From Pleurocapsales cyanobacterium LEGE 06147 (GTDB taxonomy: Bacteria > Cyanobacteriota > Cyanobacteriia > Cyanobacteriales > Xenococcaceae), in the NCBI GenBank assembly GCA_015207585.1, contig JADEWQ010000055.1, positions 1 through 35,717 on the forward strand: DNA of 35,717 bases, read 5' to 3'. Each line of letters opens with the position of its first letter. The first letter of the stretch is position 1. Below, one piece after another: positions 1 to 8,874 of the stretch. Both the position numbers and the translations under genes were made by a program. Under the pieces are notes generated by a model that searched no databases, was not told the origin of the DNA, and worked only from the letters and a program-made list of their open reading frames with translations.

Positions 1-96
1 AATGTGCCATGACGCAAGAGCGCGAGCGCACTTTAATCTGTTTCCTTTTTTAGTTTAAAATGCCCTTGATGCTTCTATTTCTATATACTTGACAAT

Positions 97-1245
97 TTGT
101 ACATTTTCTTAACTTGTCACCAATGGGCAATTAGTTATGTCCTGCATCGCTTCTATCGCATCATCCAAGGTTGGTTGATTGTTTATCACAAGGCTCGACT
201 CGCGGGGACTTGGCTCTGGGGAACCTCCGTTGGACTATTTATTGTTGGCAATGCTCTAGCCCTAGCAGTCAGCACCTATCTGTGGAATCAACAAGCAATT
301 ACAATCGGTGGCGTTTACTTACTCTTTCACTACAGCAATCTCCTGCGCGACCCAATCGAGAAAATTCGAGAAGAATTAGAAGACTTACAAAAAGCCGAAG
401 CTAGTATTTACCGCATTCAAGAATTACTGCAAATTCAACCTCAATTAAGTGCAGGGGGCGATCGCTCTCTGCCAAAAGGAGCCTTGGCGGTAACTTTTGA
501 GGAAGTTTGCTTCAGTTATGAAAGCCAACGGGTAGAGGGAAAAGAAGAACGAGAACCCGTGCTGCAAGGAATTTCCTTTCATCTGCCGCCCGGACAGATG
601 TTAGGCATCCTGGGACGCACCGGAAGTGGCAAGACAACTCTGGCACGGTTATTACTGAGACTCTACGAGCCTCAATCCGGCACCATTCGTTTAGGAAATA
701 TAGGGATTGACTCGACCCCATTAATCGAGCTACCGCAATATGTTGGCATCGTCACTCAGGACGTAAAACTGTTTCAAACCACAGTCCGAAATAACTTGAC
801 CCTGTTCAACCCGAAAATTGGCGAGGAGCAGATTCTGCAGGTTCTAGAGGAGATGGGATTATTAACCTGGTTGCAATCCTTACCACAAGGCTTAGAAACC
901 CAATTAGGAGCAGATAATGGCAGCTTATCCGCCGGTCAGGCACAGTTACTTGCCTTCGCTCGCATTTTTCTTAAAGATCCGGGGTTAGTGATTTTAGATG
1001 AAGCCTCCTCACGCCTAGATCCGTTCACCGAGACACTGATTGAGCAAGCCGTAGACAAATTACTACAAGGACGGACTGGTGTAATTATTGCTCACCGCCT
1101 CAAAACAATACAGCGTGCCGACCAAATTTTGATTTTAGAAAAGGGCAAAGTCATTGAATACGGTCCGCGCGAACAGTTGAAGAATGATGCCAACTCTCGA
1201 TTTTCCCAGTTATTACAAACGAGTTTGATGGAGGTCTTAGCATAA
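97..1245 (+). CDS. ABC transporter half-molecule, 5'-truncated (end of membrane domain plus ATPase)
   Basis: This is the C-terminal two thirds of an ABC exporter-type half-transporter (TMD-NBD order). Residues about 12-105 look like the last membrane helices and coupling region of the transmembrane domain; residues about 130-375 are a complete ATPase: Walker A GRTGSGKTT (Lys179), signature LSAGQ, Walker B LVILDEAS, and the switch His in IIAHRL. Such half-transporters are usually about 580 residues, so roughly 200 residues of membrane domain are missing. The listed start is a TTG; an in-frame TGA lies at 67-69, and neither of the other two plus-strand frames of bases 1-96 encodes membrane-like sequence. 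The homologous part begins near 125. It lies 17 bp upstream of a second, complete half-transporter, so the original pair was probably a heterodimeric exporter of unknown substrate. The ATPase motifs are intact, so the loss may be recent. It could be a pseudogene or a rearranged gene. Confidence 0.75.
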   Translation: MYIFLTCHQWAISYVLHRFYRIIQGWLIVYHKARLAGTWLWGTSVGLFIVGNALALAVSTYLWNQQAITIGGVYLLFHYSNLLRDPIEKIREELEDLQKAEASIYRIQELLQIQPQLSAGGDRSLPKGALAVTFEEVCFSYESQRVEGKEEREPVLQGISFHLPPGQMLGILGRTGSGKTTLARLLLRLYEPQSGTIRLGNIGIDSTPLIELPQYVGIVTQDVKLFQTTVRNNLTLFNPKIGEEQILQVLEEMGLLTWLQSLPQGLETQLGADNGSLSAGQAQLLAFARIFLKDPGLVILDEASSRLDPFTETLIEQAVDKLLQGRTGVIIAHRLKTIQRADQILILEKGKVIEYGPREQLKNDANSRFSQLLQTSLMEVLA

Positions 1246-1262
1246 CCCATGACGAGAACCTT

Positions 1263-3086
1263 ATGACAACCAAACAAAAGCTGCCAACTCGGACATTGTT
1301 GTGGCGTATCATTCTCTACGACCCCAAGCTCTATGCGATCGACAGCATCATCTGGGTGTTTGGCATGGGGCTGCCGATTTTACCAGGACTGATTATTCAG
1401 GCATTTTTTGACACCCTAACGGGTGAATCGACATTAAGGTTTTCTCCTTGGGCAATTATTGCTTTGTTACTAGCTACTGGTTTAGCCCGGATTGTCTTTA
1501 TCTTTGTGGGTCGTTTTACCAACACTCAATATCGGTTCCTCACCAGTTCATTGTTACAACGCAATCTCCTGGAACATTTGTTAAACCGTCCCGGTGCCCA
1601 ACCTCTGGTGGAAGGAGAGGAGGCGAGTCAAACAGTATCTACGGGTGAAGCGATCAGTTACTTCCGAGATGACATCTCGCAAATCGAAGAAACGGTAGCT
1701 TGGATTGGCAGTATCCCTGGCTATGCACTGATTGTCCTCGGTTCGGTCGCCATACTACTGAGCATTAATGTTCGCATCACGGTGTTTGTTTTCCTTCCCC
1801 TGGCGGTAATTGCTGGGATTGTCCAAAGCGCAGAAACTCGACTGAAACGATATCGACAGGCGAGCCGCAACGCAACTCAACAAGTGACAGGGATTGTGGG
1901 TGACATCTTTGCTGGGGTTCAGACGATTAAGGTCGCTGGAGCGCAAACTGATGTGCTGAATTATTTTAAGGGGCTGAACGAGCAACGTCGTCAGATGATG
2001 TTAAAAGACCGGGTGCTGACGGCAGTTTTAGAGTCGGTTTTGCAGAATATTGTCAATCTGGGGACGGGAGGAATTTTACTCCTGGTGGCGCGATCGCTGC
2101 AATCCGGACTCGGTCCGCTGAGCGTCGGTGATTTTGCTCTATTTGTCTACTACCTATCCTTTATCACTGGTTTTTTAGACTATCTGGGCAGATTCATGAT
2201 GCTTTGCAAGCAAACGGAGGTTTCCTTCGAGCGCCTAGCAGCTTTACTCTCCGGCACGCCCGCTCGGACTTTAGTTGCCCATCATAACCTTTACCTGAAC
2301 TATCCTCTAACTCGCCAACCCGCACTGCCGCCTATCGCCCAACCTGTTTGGGATGAAAACTTGCGGTTGCGTGAATTGACGGCTTTTAACCTCACCTACC
2401 ATTATCCGGGTACCAAGCAAGGGATTAGCGGCATCGATCTGAAGCTAGTTCGAGGCAGCCTAACGGTTATTACCGGTCGGGTTGGCGCAGGCAAGACAAC
2501 GCTGTTGCGGGTGCTGCTAGGATTATTACCCCTGGAAGCAGGTTCAATTTACTGGAATGGCTGCAAGGTTGAGAACCCCACCGAGTTCTTTCGTCCTCCT
2601 CGTAGTGCTTATACACCGCAAATTCCGCAGTTTTTTAGTACCTCACTCCAGGAGAATATTCTACTGGGTCTAGAGAAGGATGAAAGGGCTATTGAAAAGG
2701 CGATCTATCAAGCGGTTTTTGAACCGGATTTAGCTGCCATGAGCCAGGGACTCGCTACCATCGTGGGACCGAGAGGCGTGCGGCTCTCTGGAGGGCAGTT
2801 GCAACGGGCTGCTGCTGCTCGCATGTTCGTGCGTCAACCGGAGTTGTTGGTGTTTGACGATCTCTCTAGTGCCCTGGATGTGGAGACGGAACGAAAATTA
2901 TGGTCCCGTTTGTTTGCCACAAAAAGGGAAGTGGGCAATGGAGAGCGGACCCCAACCTGCCTGGTTGTTTCTCACCGACCTTGGGTTCTGCGTCATGCGG
3001 ATTGTGTCATCGTTTTACGAGACGGTGAAATAGAAGCCCAAGGCAAGTTCGATGATGTTCGTCAGATTTGTGTTGAGCTGCAATAG
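1263..3086 (+). CDS. ABC transporter half-molecule (permease-ATPase fusion)
   Basis: A complete 607-residue exporter-type half-transporter. Residues about 20-330 form the membrane domain with several hydrophobic segments; the ATPase follows from about residue 365 with Walker A GRVGAGKTT (Lys411), signature LSGGQLQRAAAAR, Walker B LLVFDDLSSALD and the switch His in VVSHRPW. The residue after Walker B is Asp where most ABC ATPases have catalytic Glu, a pattern typical of the degenerate site in heterodimeric exporters; the upstream partner has Glu at this place (ILDEAS). This supports the idea that the two genes encode a heterodimer whose competent site depends on the upstream, now truncated, protein. 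An ATG at 1249 is in another frame and stops at once, so 1263 is the start. The substrate is not evident. Confidence 0.85.
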   Translation: MTTKQKLPTRTLLWRIILYDPKLYAIDSIIWVFGMGLPILPGLIIQAFFDTLTGESTLRFSPWAIIALLLATGLARIVFIFVGRFTNTQYRFLTSSLLQRNLLEHLLNRPGAQPLVEGEEASQTVSTGEAISYFRDDISQIEETVAWIGSIPGYALIVLGSVAILLSINVRITVFVFLPLAVIAGIVQSAETRLKRYRQASRNATQQVTGIVGDIFAGVQTIKVAGAQTDVLNYFKGLNEQRRQMMLKDRVLTAVLESVLQNIVNLGTGGILLLVARSLQSGLGPLSVGDFALFVYYLSFITGFLDYLGRFMMLCKQTEVSFERLAALLSGTPARTLVAHHNLYLNYPLTRQPALPPIAQPVWDENLRLRELTAFNLTYHYPGTKQGISGIDLKLVRGSLTVITGRVGAGKTTLLRVLLGLLPLEAGSIYWNGCKVENPTEFFRPPRSAYTPQIPQFFSTSLQENILLGLEKDERAIEKAIYQAVFEPDLAAMSQGLATIVGPRGVRLSGGQLQRAAAARMFVRQPELLVFDDLSSALDVETERKLWSRLFATKREVGNGERTPTCLVVSHRPWVLRHADCVIVLRDGEIEAQGKFDDVRQICVELQ

Positions 3087-3354
3087 TCAACGTTTAGAAC
3101 TATCGCTATGCTCAGAGGGTTGTGTCGCCAAAATCGCTGCCTGATAGAGCGGCGCAAGACCATCGCTTCATCAAAAAATTGGTCAATCCTAGCTTTGGAT
3201 TCAAATTCTTTCACAAATATCTGTACAGATACTGTATTAACAGGCGCTCTATTCGGTTTCCTCCAAGTATGAACCAAAAAGCGGGAAACCTCTTACCCCA
3301 TTTAAGATAATAGAAGCAATAATAATTTGCTAGTTGGCAAATCCAAAGTAGAGC

Positions 3355-4725
3355 ATGACCCAAGACACAGTAACAGTAATTGGTGGTGGATTGGCAGGAA
3401 CCGAAGCTGCTTGGCAAATAGCACGAGCGGGAATTCCTGTAATTTTATACGAAATGCGTCCGACACGCCATACCCCCGCCCATCATACGGCGGAATTGGC
3501 AGAATTAGTTTGTAGTAATTCTTTTGGTGCAATGGCAAGCGATCGCGCTGCGGGATTACTTCACGAAGAGTTGCGCCGTCTGGATTCGATTATTATCCGT
3601 ACTGCCGACAGACATGCCGTTCCTGCTGGAGGTGCTTTAGCCGTAGATCGAGCCGTATTTAGCCACGAACTAACTACTACTCTGGCAAGTCATCCTCTGA
3701 TCGAACTGCGACGAGAAGAAATCGGCGAAATTCCCCGAGAAGGTATAGTTGTTTTGACTACCGGACCTTTAACTACTCCGGCTTTAGCCGAGAATCTGCA
3801 ACGCTTCACTGGGATGGAATATCTGAGCTTTTTTGATGCTGCCAGTCCGATTGTAGTGGGAGAATCGATCGCGCGCGATATTGCTTTTCTTGCCTCTCGT
3901 TACGACAAAGGAGAAGCTGCCTACCTCAACTGTCCAATGAATAAGGAACGGTATCTCCATTTTTGGCAGGAATTAGCTAACGCCGAACAAGCAGAACTGA
4001 AAGACTTTGAACGGGAAAACGCCAAATTTTTTGAAGGCTGTCTCCCCATTGAAGAATTGGCGCGGCGGGGAGAAGATACCATGCGCTATGGACCTCTTAA
4101 ACCAGTGGGTTTGTTTGACTCTCGTCTTGGAGATTTTAGTGACCCTACCAATCGAGACAAACGACCTTACGCAGTGGTACAGCTACGTCAGGAGGATAAG
4201 GCGGGGCAATTGTGGAACATGGTTGGCTTCCAAACTAATTTACGCTGGGGCGAGCAAAAACGGGTTTTCCGACTGATTCCCGGGTTAGAAAATGCGGAGT
4301 TCGTTCGCATGGGAGTGATGCACCGCAATACCTTCATTAACTCTCCTCAGTTATTACATCCTACTTTGCAATTTAAAGAAAGAAATACTCTATTAGCAGC
4401 AGGACAACTGATAGGAACGGAGGGTTATACTGCTGCTGCGGCAGGAGGTTGGCTGGCAGGAACCAATGCAGCCAGATTGATTTTGGGGCGAGAACCGCTA
4501 ACTATTCCCCCAACAACGATGATGGGTGCGTTGTTTGAATTCATTAGTTCTGCTTCCCCCAAACATTTTCAACCCATGCCCCCCAATTTTGGTATCTTGC
4601 CACAGCTAGAGCAAAAAATTCGTAACAAACGAGAACGTTATGGAAAATATGGCGATCGCGCTTTAAGGGATTTAGAGAGTTGGCGGATTCAACTTTTTAG
4701 TCTTCCCCAAGCTGTGGTAAATTGA
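3355..4725 (+). CDS. trmFO: Methylenetetrahydrofolate--tRNA-(uracil-5-)-methyltransferase TrmFO
   Basis: TrmFO makes 5-methyluridine at position 54 of the tRNA T-loop, using methylene-tetrahydrofolate as carbon donor and FAD as cofactor; it is cytosolic. The 456-residue protein opens with the FAD-binding glycine motif [11 protein letters not shown] (residues about 10-20), followed by the family-typical blocks [13 protein letters not shown] and GALAVDR. A C-terminal [16 protein letters not shown] block is characteristic of this family and of the related GidA/MnmG flavoproteins; the shorter length and the SNSFG block separate it from MnmG. Length is normal for the family. It follows the ABC genes after a 268-bp gap and appears to have its own transcription start. 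Confidence 0.95.
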   Translation: MTQDTVTVIGGGLAGTEAAWQIARAGIPVILYEMRPTRHTPAHHTAELAELVCSNSFGAMASDRAAGLLHEELRRLDSIIIRTADRHAVPAGGALAVDRAVFSHELTTTLASHPLIELRREEIGEIPREGIVVLTTGPLTTPALAENLQRFTGMEYLSFFDAASPIVVGESIARDIAFLASRYDKGEAAYLNCPMNKERYLHFWQELANAEQAELKDFERENAKFFEGCLPIEELARRGEDTMRYGPLKPVGLFDSRLGDFSDPTNRDKRPYAVVQLRQEDKAGQLWNMVGFQTNLRWGEQKRVFRLIPGLENAEFVRMGVMHRNTFINSPQLLHPTLQFKERNTLLAAGQLIGTEGYTAAAAGGWLAGTNAARLILGREPLTIPPTTMMGALFEFISSASPKHFQPMPPNFGILPQLEQKIRNKRERYGKYGDRALRDLESWRIQLFSLPQAVVN

Positions 4726-4810
4726 GTGCGCTTTCACCTTGCTCGATATAGTTGTCGTTATTCTCAGGCAGCAGAAAGTTGAGATAATAGTCGTATTTAA
4801 ATGTAGATCG

Positions 4811-5053
4811 ATGAAGGAACAGTTGCTTACCTGGCTCAATCGCTTGTTAATTGCCGATGTTTTTTTAGTTATATTTGCTTTTTTTTGGTTTGCGATCGCT
4901 CTTGTCGGTCGTTCTCTTGGTGTTTCCCTCGGTTTCGACCTTTGGTATCAACTCTGGCAACCCGTTTTTAATCCTGCCATTGGCATTCTTTTTCTGGGTG
5001 CTCTTCTCAGTTGGTTAATTAAAAAGATTTCTCAAAGATTCGGTTCTAGTTAA
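4811..5053 (+). CDS. Small two-helix membrane protein, function unknown
   Basis: An 80-residue protein with a short N-terminal amphipathic part and two hydrophobic segments (residues about 13-33 and 50-70), ending in a basic tail (KKISQRFGSS). I chose the ATG at 4811 because the upstream in-frame extension from 4739 is short, unlike a protein domain, and would start from a non-ATG codon. The protein resembles the small conserved membrane proteins often found in cyanobacteria, but I cannot name a family. It converges with the hydrolase gene at 5062, leaving 8 bp between the stop codons, and no terminator hairpin is visible between them. Confidence 0.6.
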   Translation: MKEQLLTWLNRLLIADVFLVIFAFFWFAIALVGRSLGVSLGFDLWYQLWQPVFNPAIGILFLGALLSWLIKKISQRFGSS

Positions 5054-5061
5054 TATTTGCT

Positions 5062-5982
5062 CTAGAAGAAATCGATTTGCGCCTCGATCTCTGCTAGGGT
5101 TTTGCGTAGATCGTGAGCGTGCAGCCAACCGACATAACCGGCATAAAGACACTTATCATTTTTGTCAGCGACGAAAACATAATCTACACCCAAGAGATTT
5201 TTCCAGATATGTAGGGTAATTCCATTGGCAAAACTAAGATAAACTTGCCCAAAAGCAAAATCGCCCCAATGAGCATCAGTCATTCCTGGTGTAGATTGTA
5301 AACGCCCAATCAATTTAGTTGCTAAATCTTCTGCTGGGGATGTTAACAGCTGTGGATTGCTCCAAAAATTCTTAATAATAGAAACTAAAGAGGGATGACA
5401 TTTGAGAGCTGCATGAGTGATATCCGGCAAACAGATAAACTGAGAATGGACAAACTTGGTTGCTCCTACGGGAACTAAACCATCACTGCCGTTACCCAAA
5501 TCGCTAGCGATCGCCAAAGTGGGGATATTTCGAGCAATTTTTTCGGCTAGCCAACGGCGGTTTTCACCTAAATCTCTTGCTATCCCGATACCAATATTTA
5601 GTGGATCGATGATGCGCGATATATCCGATCCGCCAATAGGCGAACCGAGTAACACTAAAGAGTCTACTTTTTGCCACCACTCGGGATGGCGATGAAGCAC
5701 TTCTAACCAGATCAATCCTCCCATGGAATGACCAATAATTCGGATTGGTTTGGCTGGATATTTCTTAATTGTTGCCGTGGCAATTTGCTCCACTTGTTGA
5801 ATCAAGGGTTCTATAGTCCACCAAGTTCTCAGCTTACCCAAACTGGGAGCGATCGCGACAGTAGAAGGACTAGTTAAAGCTCTGGCTAATCGACTAATAT
5901 CCTTATTATCATCCGTCCATCCATGTTGGACAAAAACCAAAAAATCTGAATTTTCTCGATCTATTTTGATAACTGTTTGCAT
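5062..5982 (-). CDS. Alpha/beta hydrolase (lipase-like), substrate unknown
   Basis: A 306-residue alpha/beta-hydrolase. The nucleophile elbow is GHSMGG with Ser86; the oxyanion-side motif is in VFVQHGWTDD near residue 20; a later acidic residue and the His in DITHAALK (residues about 215-222) are candidates for the remaining triad members. There is no signal peptide or membrane helix, so it is probably cytosolic. The last 85 residues are not typical of the hydrolase core and may be a family-specific domain. Its ATG (5980-5982) directly abuts the stop codon of the upstream HAD gene with no spacing, so the two are almost certainly cotranscribed and translationally coupled. The substrate cannot be told from sequence; an esterase or lipase acting on a small metabolite or lipid is the safest reading. 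Confidence 0.75.
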   Translation of the reverse strand: MQTVIKIDRENSDFLVFVQHGWTDDNKDISRLARALTSPSTVAIAPSLGKLRTWWTIEPLIQQVEQIATATIKKYPAKPIRIIGHSMGGLIWLEVLHRHPEWWQKVDSLVLLGSPIGGSDISRIIDPLNIGIGIARDLGENRRWLAEKIARNIPTLAIASDLGNGSDGLVPVGATKFVHSQFICLPDITHAALKCHPSLVSIIKNFWSNPQLLTSPAEDLATKLIGRLQSTPGMTDAHWGDFAFGQVYLSFANGITLHIWKNLLGVDYVFVADKNDKCLYAGYVGWLHAHDLRKTLAEIEAQIDFF

Positions 5983-6654
5983 TTAACTCTTACTTTGAAG
6001 TTGCTTTTGCCAAGAATTATTCCAACTGGCGATCGCCTCGATTAGTTCTGTTGGTTGTTCGATTAAAAAATCTGGTTGATGTTCGGCTAAAATAGCTGCT
6101 GAATTAAATCCCCAACTTACCGCAATTACTGGTATGCCACTTTTTCTTGCCGATCTGATATCTCTCGTTTCATCTCCTACATAAATTGCTTCTTCTTTAC
6201 TTACCTCATATTGTTTAATTACTGTATTAATCGCTCGATGTTTACCAAAAATAGTTATCTTGGGATAAATAAAATCAAATAAGTTTTCTAGTTTATGATT
6301 GAATAAAAAATCAACTACATTATTTTTACTATTAGAAGTAACAATTCCCAAATAATATCCCTGCGATTCTAATTCATATAAAGCCGAGCTTATTCCTGTA
6401 ATTGGTTTCAATTTGTTAATATCTTTTCCTAATTCTAGGTGAACTCTGCGCAAGAGAAACGGAATTTTAAAAAGAGAAATTTTGGACTGCTTAACTATTT
6501 CTTGGGAACTCAAATTTTTCAGCTGTAATAACTCTTCTTTGTCGACGGATTTGTAGCCAAATTCATCTGCTAATTGATTAGCAATCTTAACGATTGCTTC
6601 GTAGGTATCGGCAAGCGTGCCGTCGAAATCAAAGATAATTATTTTGCCAGTCAT
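5983..6654 (-). CDS. HAD-superfamily phosphatase (phosphoglycolate phosphatase-like)
   Basis: A 223-residue haloacid dehalogenase-type hydrolase. Motif I is IIFDFDGTLADT with nucleophile Asp9 and acid/base Asp11; motif II is the Thr in GIVTSNSK; the Mg-binding motif IV is YVGDETRDIRSA. The helical cap sits between motifs I and II (residues about 20-95), as in phosphoglycolate phosphatase, beta-phosphoglucomutase and pyrophosphatase subfamilies. The precise substrate cannot be assigned; HAD proteins of this size in cyanobacteria have been called phosphoglycolate phosphatase mostly by similarity. It lies 49 bp downstream of queG and directly upstream of the alpha/beta hydrolase gene, in one likely operon. 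Confidence 0.8.
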   Translation of the reverse strand: MTGKIIIFDFDGTLADTYEAIVKIANQLADEFGYKSVDKEELLQLKNLSSQEIVKQSKISLFKIPFLLRRVHLELGKDINKLKPITGISSALYELESQGYYLGIVTSNSKNNVVDFLFNHKLENLFDFIYPKITIFGKHRAINTVIKQYEVSKEEAIYVGDETRDIRSARKSGIPVIAVSWGFNSAAILAEHQPDFLIEQPTELIEAIASWNNSWQKQLQSKS

Positions 6655-6703
6655 TGAATCTTAAATGGTTGAGTGAAGAGCGAACAGAGATCTCGATCGT
6701 GTT

Positions 6704-7666
6704 TTACGAAACATCTTTCTTTGATTTTAAGTTAGCACGAGCATTACGCCGCAACATCTCTGGTTTAATTCTTCTTAAGGCAGATGCGCGAAAGCGTCGA
6801 TCCCAATCTCGTTCGGAAATTTCTGCCAATTCGGCTAACTCGGGCTTGATATTCCAGGGATAAGGTTGGAAATCTTCTATATCCGTCTCTCTGGCAAAAC
6901 GCTGATTCCAAGGACAAACATCTTGACAGATATCACAACCAGCTACCCAACCTTTGAGATGAGGCTTAATTGACTCTGGTAACTCTTCTGCCCGATTTTC
7001 GATCGTGTGATAGGCAATGCAACGATTAGCATCGACTACAAACGGCTGAGTAATTGCTCCGGTAGGACAAGCCTCCAAACAGCGAGTACAGGTACCGCAA
7101 TGTTGAGTATGGGGACGATCTGGAGTTAATTCCAAATTAGTCAATACTTCTCCTAGAAATACCCAACTACCATATTCACGGGTAATCACATTACCATTTT
7201 TAGCAATCCAGCCAATACCCGCCCTCTGCGCCCAAACTTTATCTTGTATCGGTCCTGTATCTCCATAGTAGCGCGTTTTGATTCCTTCTCCTTGGGCTTG
7301 CAACCAGTCAGAGAATGCTTTTAGCTTTTTGTTCATTACTTTGTGATAGTCTCTTCCCCAACCATAGCGAGAAATCTTGCCGTACTCTCGTTCATCAGCA
7401 TGTTGATAGGGAGTGTAATAGTTGAGGGCAACGCAGATAAGCGATCGCACTTCCTTCATACAGCTGTGAATATCTGTCCGCTTGGGATTGTTCATCCAAG
7501 CCATATCCGCATGGTAACCCAACGCCAGCCATGCTTGTAAATGGGCAACAGCATTATCTTCGTAATTTGCTGCTACCGAAGCAATACCTACTTTGTGAAA
7601 GCCAAAAGATTTTGCTGCCGCTTTGATTTGACTGCTGTCGAGAGACAATCTTTCTGTCGTTAACAT
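6704..7666 (-). CDS. queG: Epoxyqueuosine reductase QueG
   Basis: QueG carries out the last step of queuosine synthesis, reducing epoxyqueuosine to queuosine in the wobble position of tRNAs with GUN anticodons; it uses cobalamin and two [4Fe-4S] clusters. Visible signatures: the catalytic Asp136 in RYYGDTGPI, followed by the conserved RAGIGWIAKN block; the first cluster set C190-C193-C196-C200 followed by Pro; and the second set with C216, C244, C247 and C251 followed by Pro. At 320 residues it is shorter than the E. coli and B. subtilis enzymes (about 380) because it ends after a single HEAT-like helical pair (residues about 285-310). It is the first gene of a likely operon with the HAD phosphatase and hydrolase. 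The start codon is set by the conserved N-terminal helix. Confidence 0.95.
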   Translation of the reverse strand: MLTTERLSLDSSQIKAAAKSFGFHKVGIASVAANYEDNAVAHLQAWLALGYHADMAWMNNPKRTDIHSCMKEVRSLICVALNYYTPYQHADEREYGKISRYGWGRDYHKVMNKKLKAFSDWLQAQGEGIKTRYYGDTGPIQDKVWAQRAGIGWIAKNGNVITREYGSWVFLGEVLTNLELTPDRPHTQHCGTCTRCLEACPTGAITQPFVVDANRCIAYHTIENRAEELPESIKPHLKGWVAGCDICQDVCPWNQRFARETDIEDFQPYPWNIKPELAELAEISERDWDRRFRASALRRIKPEMLRRNARANLKSKKDVS

Positions 7667-7834
7667 GAGTCGCTACTAATGAAATTGATTATCAAATTTA
7701 AACTGTTGATTTGTAAATTTTATTTGCAATTCATGAATTTTTGTTACACAATAATAACCAAGGAGACAAAACTAGCAATCTAGTGCCTCCTGTTAACTCA
7801 GAAGTCGTCAACAGAAGAAACCTTCTCAAGTACC
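7667..7834 (+). promoter_or_regulatory. Divergent promoter region between queG and the carotenoid-protein genes
   Basis: This 168-bp AT-rich spacer lies between divergent queG (minus) and the helical carotenoid protein gene (plus). It must contain both promoters. The long untranslated stretch before the plus-strand gene includes an AAGGAG run near 7759, too far from the ATG at 7835 to be its ribosome binding site. No clear -10/-35 pair or operator can be defended by eye. Confidence 0.35.
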
Positions 7835-8341
7835 ATGGCTTACACTTATAATTCTGCTCTCAACTATTTCGCAAATCCTCAGTTGGCAGACGCTGTTCCC
7901 GCCACAATCTCTCTCTTTAAGCGTCTTAACACTGATGACCAGCTAGCATTACTCTGGTTTGCTTACACACAGATGGGTAAGTCTATTACTCCTGCTGCCA
8001 CCGGTGCTGCCCGACTACAATTTGCTGAAGGTTTACTCGACCAATTCAAGCAAATGTCTCATGAAGAGCAGCTACAGGTAATGCGCGATATTACTAACAA
8101 AGCTAATACCCCCATTAGTCGCTCTTACGGCATCTTAACTAATAATAATAAGCTAGCTTTTTGGTATCAGCTGGCGGAATTAATGAAAGAAGGAGTAGTG
8201 ATTCCCGTCCCCTCTTACTATAAGATGAGTTCCGATGTCAGCAATTTGCTAGCGGCAATCGAAAGATTGGACTTTTCTCAGCAAATTACCGTATTGCGCC
8301 AAGTAGTAGCTGATATGGGAATCGATCCTTTCGCTAGCTAA
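7835..8341 (+). CDS. Helical carotenoid protein (HCP; OCP N-terminal-domain homolog)
   Basis: A 168-residue all-helical carotenoid-binding protein equal in length and sequence to the N-terminal domain of the orange carotenoid protein (OCP), with no C-terminal domain fused. Residues that contact carotenoid in OCP are kept at the same numbers: Tyr44 in LLWFAY and Trp110 in LAFWYQ. Arg155, which in OCP makes the salt bridge to the C-terminal domain, is also kept (TVLRQ). HCPs quench singlet oxygen and some clades quench phycobilisome fluorescence; they receive carotenoid from the stand-alone C-terminal homolog. Here that partner lies just downstream on the same strand, so this looks like a split OCP module. 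Whether it can dock on phycobilisomes cannot be read from sequence. The ATG sits in a CCATGG context with no strong Shine-Dalgarno sequence. Confidence 0.93.
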   Translation: MAYTYNSALNYFANPQLADAVPATISLFKRLNTDDQLALLWFAYTQMGKSITPAATGAARLQFAEGLLDQFKQMSHEEQLQVMRDITNKANTPISRSYGILTNNNKLAFWYQLAELMKEGVVIPVPSYYKMSSDVSNLLAAIERLDFSQQITVLRQVVADMGIDPFAS

Positions 8342-8386
8342 ATCTATCTTGGGGTTTATTTTTCAATTTCTCTAAATCTCTCTGTT

Positions 8387-8411
8387 GGAGCAGGAAAAAC
8401 CTGCTCCTTTG
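8387..8411 (+). terminator. Terminator-like hairpin between the HCP and CTDH genes
   Basis: A perfect 8-bp inverted repeat, GGAGCAGG at 8387-8394 and CCTGCTCC at 8400-8407, encloses an AAAAA loop and is followed by TTTGATTT. It lies 46 bp after the HCP stop and 44 bp before the CTDH start, so it could end or attenuate HCP transcripts and lower CTDH expression, or stabilise the 3' end of a processed HCP message. Confidence 0.65.
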
Positions 8412-8454
8412 ATTTACACTGCGATGCAATAATTATAGTTAAGAGTTCGATTCT

Positions 8455-8874
8455 ATGACTTTTTCCGTTTCTACCACTGCATATTGCAATAGCGTCACCA
8501 TTGATGGCATTACCGAACCAGTTATTTTAAACTACTTTGCCACTCTCAATGGCGGTGAATTTACTGAAACGGCAGCTTTATTTGCCGAAAATGGAGCTTT
8601 GCACGCACCATTTGAATCTCCAATTGTAGGTAGAGAGGCGATCGCTACCTATTTGGAAGCGGAAGCAAAAGGAATGAAGTTACTTCCTCGGGAGGGAATT
8701 AAAGAAACAGTAGAAGAAGATTTACAACTGGTTCAAGTTACGGGTAAAGTAGAGACACCTTTATTTGGAGTAAACGTTTCCTGGAAATTCTTAATTACTC
8801 CAGAAGACGAAATTCTAGCAGTTAAAATCAAGTTACTTGCTTCTCCTCAAGAGCTATTAAAACTTCGCCGTTAA
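8455..8874 (+). CDS. OCP C-terminal-domain homolog (CTDH), carotenoid carrier
   Basis: A 139-residue NTF2-like protein matching the C-terminal domain of OCP. CTDHs form carotenoid-binding homodimers and hand the pigment to HCPs. Aligned by eye to Synechocystis OCP, Tyr27 in VILNYF corresponds to Tyr201 and Trp110 in NVSWKF to Trp288, the two residues that hydrogen-bond the keto group; Glu70 corresponds to Glu244, the salt-bridge partner of Arg155. The OCP Trp277 position is Leu103 here, and a four-residue loop of OCP is missing between it and Trp110. The only Cys is Cys11, in an N-terminal tail not present in the OCP domain core. The gene follows HCP by 113 bp and its stop codon overlaps that of the convergent gene at 8871. 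Confidence 0.92.
   Translation: MTFSVSTTAYCNSVTIDGITEPVILNYFATLNGGEFTETAALFAENGALHAPFESPIVGREAIATYLEAEAKGMKLLPREGIKETVEEDLQLVQVTGKVETPLFGVNVSWKFLITPEDEILAVKIKLLASPQELLKLRR

Noticed and set aside
512-721. Minus-strand and alternate-frame open reading frames within ABC, copolymerase, kaiC, protease and Hsp70-like genes
   Set aside because: They are shadows of strongly conserved genes, with no motifs of their own.
3062-3277. Minus-strand frame of 71 codons after the second ABC gene
   Set aside because: It overlaps the ABC 3' end, shows no recognisable family and lacks a ribosome binding site. A gene remnant is possible (a shifted frame gives a plausible short C-terminus), but it cannot be supported.
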